Positions 21,512 to 24,160 of a DNA stretch of 24,160 bases are shown here, piece after piece; positions within the stretch are counted from its first letter, which is position 1; every line of letters starts with the position of its first letter. The translations under genes were made by a program, and so were the position numbers. The notes beneath the pieces were generated by a model. The model saw only the letters and a list, made by a program, of their open reading frames with translations. It searched no databases and was not told the DNA's origin. The DNA comes from Litorimonas sp964425355. Lineage in GTDB: Bacteria > Pseudomonadota > Alphaproteobacteria > Caulobacterales > Maricaulaceae. The DNA is taken from assembly GCA_964425355.1 (NCBI GenBank), contig CAYRMO010000039.1:1-24160 (forward strand), read 5' to 3'.

Positions 21512-21514
21512 GTC

Positions 21515-22297
21515 ATGTTACTACCGGGTGGATTTCAGGGTCTGGCATCAGCCAGATCCTCACGGGCTAAATTTGCCAATCTAAATGGATTGGCAGAATT
21601 AGAGCTGTGGGAGTCTTTAGATGGCTCTGACAACCGTTCAGAAAAAGTCACCAAAATTTTGGATATAATTTTTCAACTCGGCGACGAAGGTAGATCTGCC
21701 GCAATGTTATGCGGTGCTGACCGCGACTTTCTTTTATCGCAATATGCTATCAACCAAGGCATTACCCATCTTTGGTTGTCAACAAGCTGTGCGGATTGTG
21801 AGACACAATTTGATGTTCCCGTAGATCTTGAGGCGCTTCCTATTAAACCTGCAGGAATCCTTTTTGGGGAGCTAACATTTGAATGGGAAAATAATAGCTA
21901 TAAATGTCATATTCCGACGGGGTCTGATCTGGCGCAAATAAGTGAGCTTCCACCCAAGGACGCGCTTATGGCTCTGGTTAAGCTTTGTTTCGATGAGGAT
22001 TTGCCGAAAAACCTAAATATAGACTCCGTATTAGAAGACTTAGATAAGGTTCTCGAAACAACAGCCCCTGAAATTCCAACATCTATAAATGCGGCCTGTC
22101 CGGATTGCGGTGCCGAAGCAAAACTGGATTTTGATATCGCTAAGGCCGTTATCGAAACCTTTGAAAACCCATTAGAAGATGTTCATGATATTGCCTCAGC
22201 CTATCATTGGGATGAAACCCAAATTCTGCAACTGCCTCGTTCCAGACGGCAAACCTATTTAAAATTAATTGATGATGAAAACGGGATCACACGATGA
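21515..22297 (+). CDS. Zinc-ribbon tail assembly/baseplate-type protein
   Basis: A 260-residue protein. It carries two CxxC knuckles, SCADCETQFDVPVD (92-95) and ACPDCGAEAKLDF (195-198), that probably bind one or two zinc ions, as in T4 gp26-type baseplate/chaperone proteins. The C-terminus ASAYHWDETQILQLPRSRR (about 227-245) is the YHW...IL.L..RRR signature of tail assembly chaperone-like proteins (compare DUF6760) that accompany contractile tails. Chaperones of this kind control tail length by coating the tape measure, so this or a baseplate adaptor role is likely. The gene starts 3 bp after the tube gene and its stop overlaps the next ATG by 4 bp (ATGA), so translation is coupled. Confidence 0.72.
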   Translation: MLLPGGFQGLASARSSRAKFANLNGLAELELWESLDGSDNRSEKVTKILDIIFQLGDEGRSAAMLCGADRDFLLSQYAINQGITHLWLSTSCADCETQFDVPVDLEALPIKPAGILFGELTFEWENNSYKCHIPTGSDLAQISELPPKDALMALVKLCFDEDLPKNLNIDSVLEDLDKVLETTAPEIPTSINAACPDCGAEAKLDFDIAKAVIETFENPLEDVHDIASAYHWDETQILQLPRSRRQTYLKLIDDENGITR

Positions 22298-23694
22298 GTG
22301 ATCTCTTGGATTTATATCCCTATTTGGGCGGGTTGGTTTTGTCGACCCAACGGCCTTTATCTAATCGAGCTGCGTCAATGCGCGAGCGGCCTAATAATGA
22401 TGACCTTGCGCCGGACTCTTCAATGCCGCGCGAGTCAGAAAACAATATCGTAGATATAACACAAAATTTCGATTTGGATCAAAAATCACAGACGAGTCCG
22501 GATGAGGGGTTTTCTCGCAAAGACACTAAAAGAGGAAACGCTAATATTAAATCTTCAAACGTTGTGCCCGAGCAAGATACTCAAACGAAATCAAATACAG
22601 AGCTGGAGACTCGCGCATTCTCAAAACACGTAACCCAGTCAAAAAACAACGTTAAACAAACTCGGCTCGGTTCGAGTGTATTGAATACAAATGAGTCAAA
22701 GAAAAACGGTCTTCCTCACGATCCCAAAAATGCACCGACTCAAAATAATTCAAAATCAGGTCAATCTGCGGAGACGAAAGAGACGCAACAAATATCCGCA
22801 AAAATCAACAAAGTGGATCACCGATTAACGGGGTCGACTTCACCGACTTTAGACGAAGAACCGGTTTCTCCGACAATAGGCAAGCCGCAAAATATGGCCA
22901 AAATATCAGCGACACATGTTTCTGACTTTAAAGACAAAATGCGTAAAATCCCGAGTGAGGATAAGCCTATAAAGCAAACGATCTCGCAAAAGGTAGATAC
23001 AAATAAGGTTACGATAGACAAAACAAAGCGAGACCTAAGGCACCGAACGACGAGCGTTGCGGCTCACCAACACACACATTTTCAATCCGATAATTTGACG
23101 TCGCCAGTAAATGCAAAACAAGTTGTTTCTCAAGAACGAGGTGATAGCGTGTTCGAGCTTGAAAAACAAAAACCGCGCAACATCGAAGGTCTTGCAACAC
23201 CAAGACCTGAAGCCATATCGAGACAGACTTCGGATGTCCGCCAGTCCACAAAAAAAAAGACTGGAGTCAGTTCAACACTTTTGAAACCCCAAAGAATTCC
23301 TTCTTTATATGCGGGGCATTCAACCGTCACAAATTTAGTCGACAAAGCCACGACTCCGACGAAAAACCATATCGCAAAAAATATAAACACCCGACAAGAT
23401 ATAAATGCCCAACAAGATATAATTGCCCGAGCATCACGTTCCATTCAAAAATCAAATAAGATATCACCTCTACATATACAGACCCCAACATCTAGGCCGC
23501 AAAAACGACAAAGGGCGGCTGACAAAACCAAATCAGCAAAATTGCAGATAGGACAAGTCAACTTAGTCGTTAGGTCGAAGTCGACGACTCCACCTCCGAG
23601 TGATCAAAACCCCGTTGTTATAAAGCCGAGTAAGAAATCCATAACGCCACGCCCAATGCCTGTTGAAAACCGCCGATATAGGAAGCGGTTTTAG
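22294..23694 (+). CDS. Long disordered, basic eCIS-associated protein
   Basis: A 466-residue protein with no Cys and no Trp, rich in Lys, Ser, Thr, Asn, Gln and Arg. It shows no domain between the short hydrophobic N-terminus MSDLLDLYPYLGGLVLS and the C-terminal 70 residues, so most of it should be unstructured. Near the end KLQIGQVNLVVRS stands out as a possible beta-strand; it resembles an IGxVxVR peptide motif I recall in disordered proteins beside DUF4255 genes, which is unverified. It ends in a very basic tail, PVENRRYRKRF. It is translationally coupled to the zinc-ribbon gene and ends 1 bp before the DUF4255 ATG. Roles could include a tether between baseplate or cap proteins, or a cargo adaptor. 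It is not a classical coiled-coil tape measure. Confidence 0.7.
   Translation: MSDLLDLYPYLGGLVLSTQRPLSNRAASMRERPNNDDLAPDSSMPRESENNIVDITQNFDLDQKSQTSPDEGFSRKDTKRGNANIKSSNVVPEQDTQTKSNTELETRAFSKHVTQSKNNVKQTRLGSSVLNTNESKKNGLPHDPKNAPTQNNSKSGQSAETKETQQISAKINKVDHRLTGSTSPTLDEEPVSPTIGKPQNMAKISATHVSDFKDKMRKIPSEDKPIKQTISQKVDTNKVTIDKTKRDLRHRTTSVAAHQHTHFQSDNLTSPVNAKQVVSQERGDSVFELEKQKPRNIEGLATPRPEAISRQTSDVRQSTKKKTGVSSTLLKPQRIPSLYAGHSTVTNLVDKATTPTKNHIAKNINTRQDINAQQDIIARASRSIQKSNKISPLHIQTPTSRPQKRQRAADKTKSAKLQIGQVNLVVRSKSTTPPPSDQNPVVIKPSKKSITPRPMPVENRRYRKRF
23377..23430 (+). repeat. Three 18-bp tandem repeats in the disordered-protein gene
   Basis: Units at 23377-23394, 23395-23412 and 23413-23430 encode KNINTR, QDINAQ and QDIIAR. 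The last two units match at 16 of 18 bases; the first is more diverged. This indicates local slippage expansion in a region under weak length constraint. Confidence 0.7.
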
Positions 23695-23695
23695 G

Positions 23696-24160
23696 ATGAG
23701 TACGCCTGTTCCAAATATGTTGTCAGAGGTCGCCAATCAGCTGGGTCGCTTTATAACGACACAGGTCAGCGGCAATCCACGTGTCGTCATTGGACCGCCT
23801 GCCGATGCGGTACCAACCGATGCGAATGCGGAACCTGTAATAAATTTATTTTTCTATAAGGTTGGGCCGTCTGGCTTCCATGCAGATGCGACAACGCAAG
23901 ATCCATTTTTCATCAGAATTCAATGTCTCATTACGGCCTTTGGAAAGGACGTCTCAGTCGATAATTCCTCTTCATCTGTGCTAAGTGAAGGCGAGATCAC
24001 CCTGCGCCTCCTTGGCAGTGTTATCGAACAATTTCACCAAAACCCAGTTCAACATGCGGTTCTGCCGGGCGGTGGCCCCCTCGCGCAATCGACACTTCAA
24101 ATCGTATTTGCGCCTCTAAATATTGAAGAGTTAAATCAGATATGGGGCACGCAGGGCGAT
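23696..24160 (+). CDS. DUF4255 (Pvc16/Afp16-type) tail terminator protein, 5' part
   Basis: The ATG at 23696 opens a frame that runs to the window end (155 codons seen, no stop). Landmarks are MLSEVANQLGRFITTQ near the start, NLFFYKVGPSG, IQCLITAFG and QSTLQIVFAPLNIEELNQIW with G-T-Q-G at the edge, matching the DUF4255 pattern (domain order strands, CLITAFG, LGS.I..F, SLQI...L..EELN.IWGT). In Afp/PVC particles this protein caps the tail and stops sheath and tube growth. It is 1 bp after the stop of the disordered protein gene, with GGAAGCGG upstream. The C-terminal part lies beyond the window. Confidence 0.87.
   Translation, partial: MSTPVPNMLSEVANQLGRFITTQVSGNPRVVIGPPADAVPTDANAEPVINLFFYKVGPSGFHADATTQDPFFIRIQCLITAFGKDVSVDNSSSSVLSEGEITLRLLGSVIEQFHQNPVQHAVLPGGGPLAQSTLQIVFAPLNIEELNQIWGTQGD

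Noticed and set aside
22294..23694. Calling the disordered protein a tape measure or toxin effector
   Set aside because: There is no long coiled-coil or hydrophobic periodicity for a tape measure, and no catalytic motif for a toxin. Position alone is not enough.
17716..24160. Prophage or R-type tailocin instead of an injection system
   Set aside because: No integrase, capsid, terminase, portal, holin or lysin gene is seen, and DUF4255 points to eCIS. Not fully excluded because the locus is cut by the window end.
1..24160. CRISPR arrays, insertion sequences, tRNA or rRNA genes
   Set aside because: No spaced identical repeats of CRISPR type, no transposase-like protein, no terminal repeat pairs and no cloverleaf were seen on reading both strands by eye.

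Overview
The window looks like chromosomal DNA of an alphaproteobacterium that uses the CtrA cell-cycle circuit. It carries rcdA (DUF1465), its usual DUF1192 neighbour, trcR (DUF1013), two DUF465/YdcH proteins, a cysteine-free L31 and a TadG-like protein. Base composition is moderate. A Caulobacterales/Maricaulales-type host (Hyphomonas/Robiginitomaculum-like) fits best, but this rests on gene content only. I saw no tRNA, rRNA, transposase, integrase or CRISPR array.

Layout. 1-2313: the 3' part of an AGE-family sugar epimerase/isomerase gene, an unknown membrane-anchored protein and an unknown secreted acidic protein. 2331-5170 (minus): a two-gene operon encoding a divergent Hsp70-type ATPase with a C-terminal membrane hairpin and a membrane protein whose C-terminus resembles GrpE; its promoter is placed so that the message would be leaderless. 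5313-6743: a repeat-rich lipoprotein, a CtrA-type box, and a secreted Cys-rich protein. 6753-8989: an M24 peptidase, L31 and RcdA, with a bidirectional terminator between the last two. 9016-11768: DUF1192, TrcR with a leader that contains an intrinsic terminator, an SDR oxidoreductase and two DUF465 genes. Two copies of a roughly 85-nt hairpin element lie at 10043 and 11381. 11789-13878 (minus): a nitrilase followed by a DadA-like flavoprotein. 13970-15766: a solitary TadG/VWA protein and a DUF6958-like protein. 15855-17558: three tandem paralogous small exported proteins.

17716 to the window end is the start of a contractile injection system locus (eCIS-like). It has a SARP/BTAD regulator, a 54-residue small protein, sheath, tube, a zinc-ribbon tail-chaperone-like protein, a long disordered basic protein and a DUF4255 (Pvc16-type) protein cut by the window edge. 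The likely operon promoter carries GTGA direct repeats at exactly 11-bp steps (18596-18654) next to a -10-like element. SARP activators bind 11-bp-phased direct repeats, so the simplest model is that the 17716 regulator switches on this operon through that array. A CRP/FNR-type palindrome upstream of the regulator gene may link it to a global signal.

The features most likely to be undescribed are the SARP array-eCIS circuit, the membrane Hsp70/GrpE-like pair, the duplicated hairpin element and the trcR leader terminator. All function calls come from reading motifs in the sequence; no database search was run.
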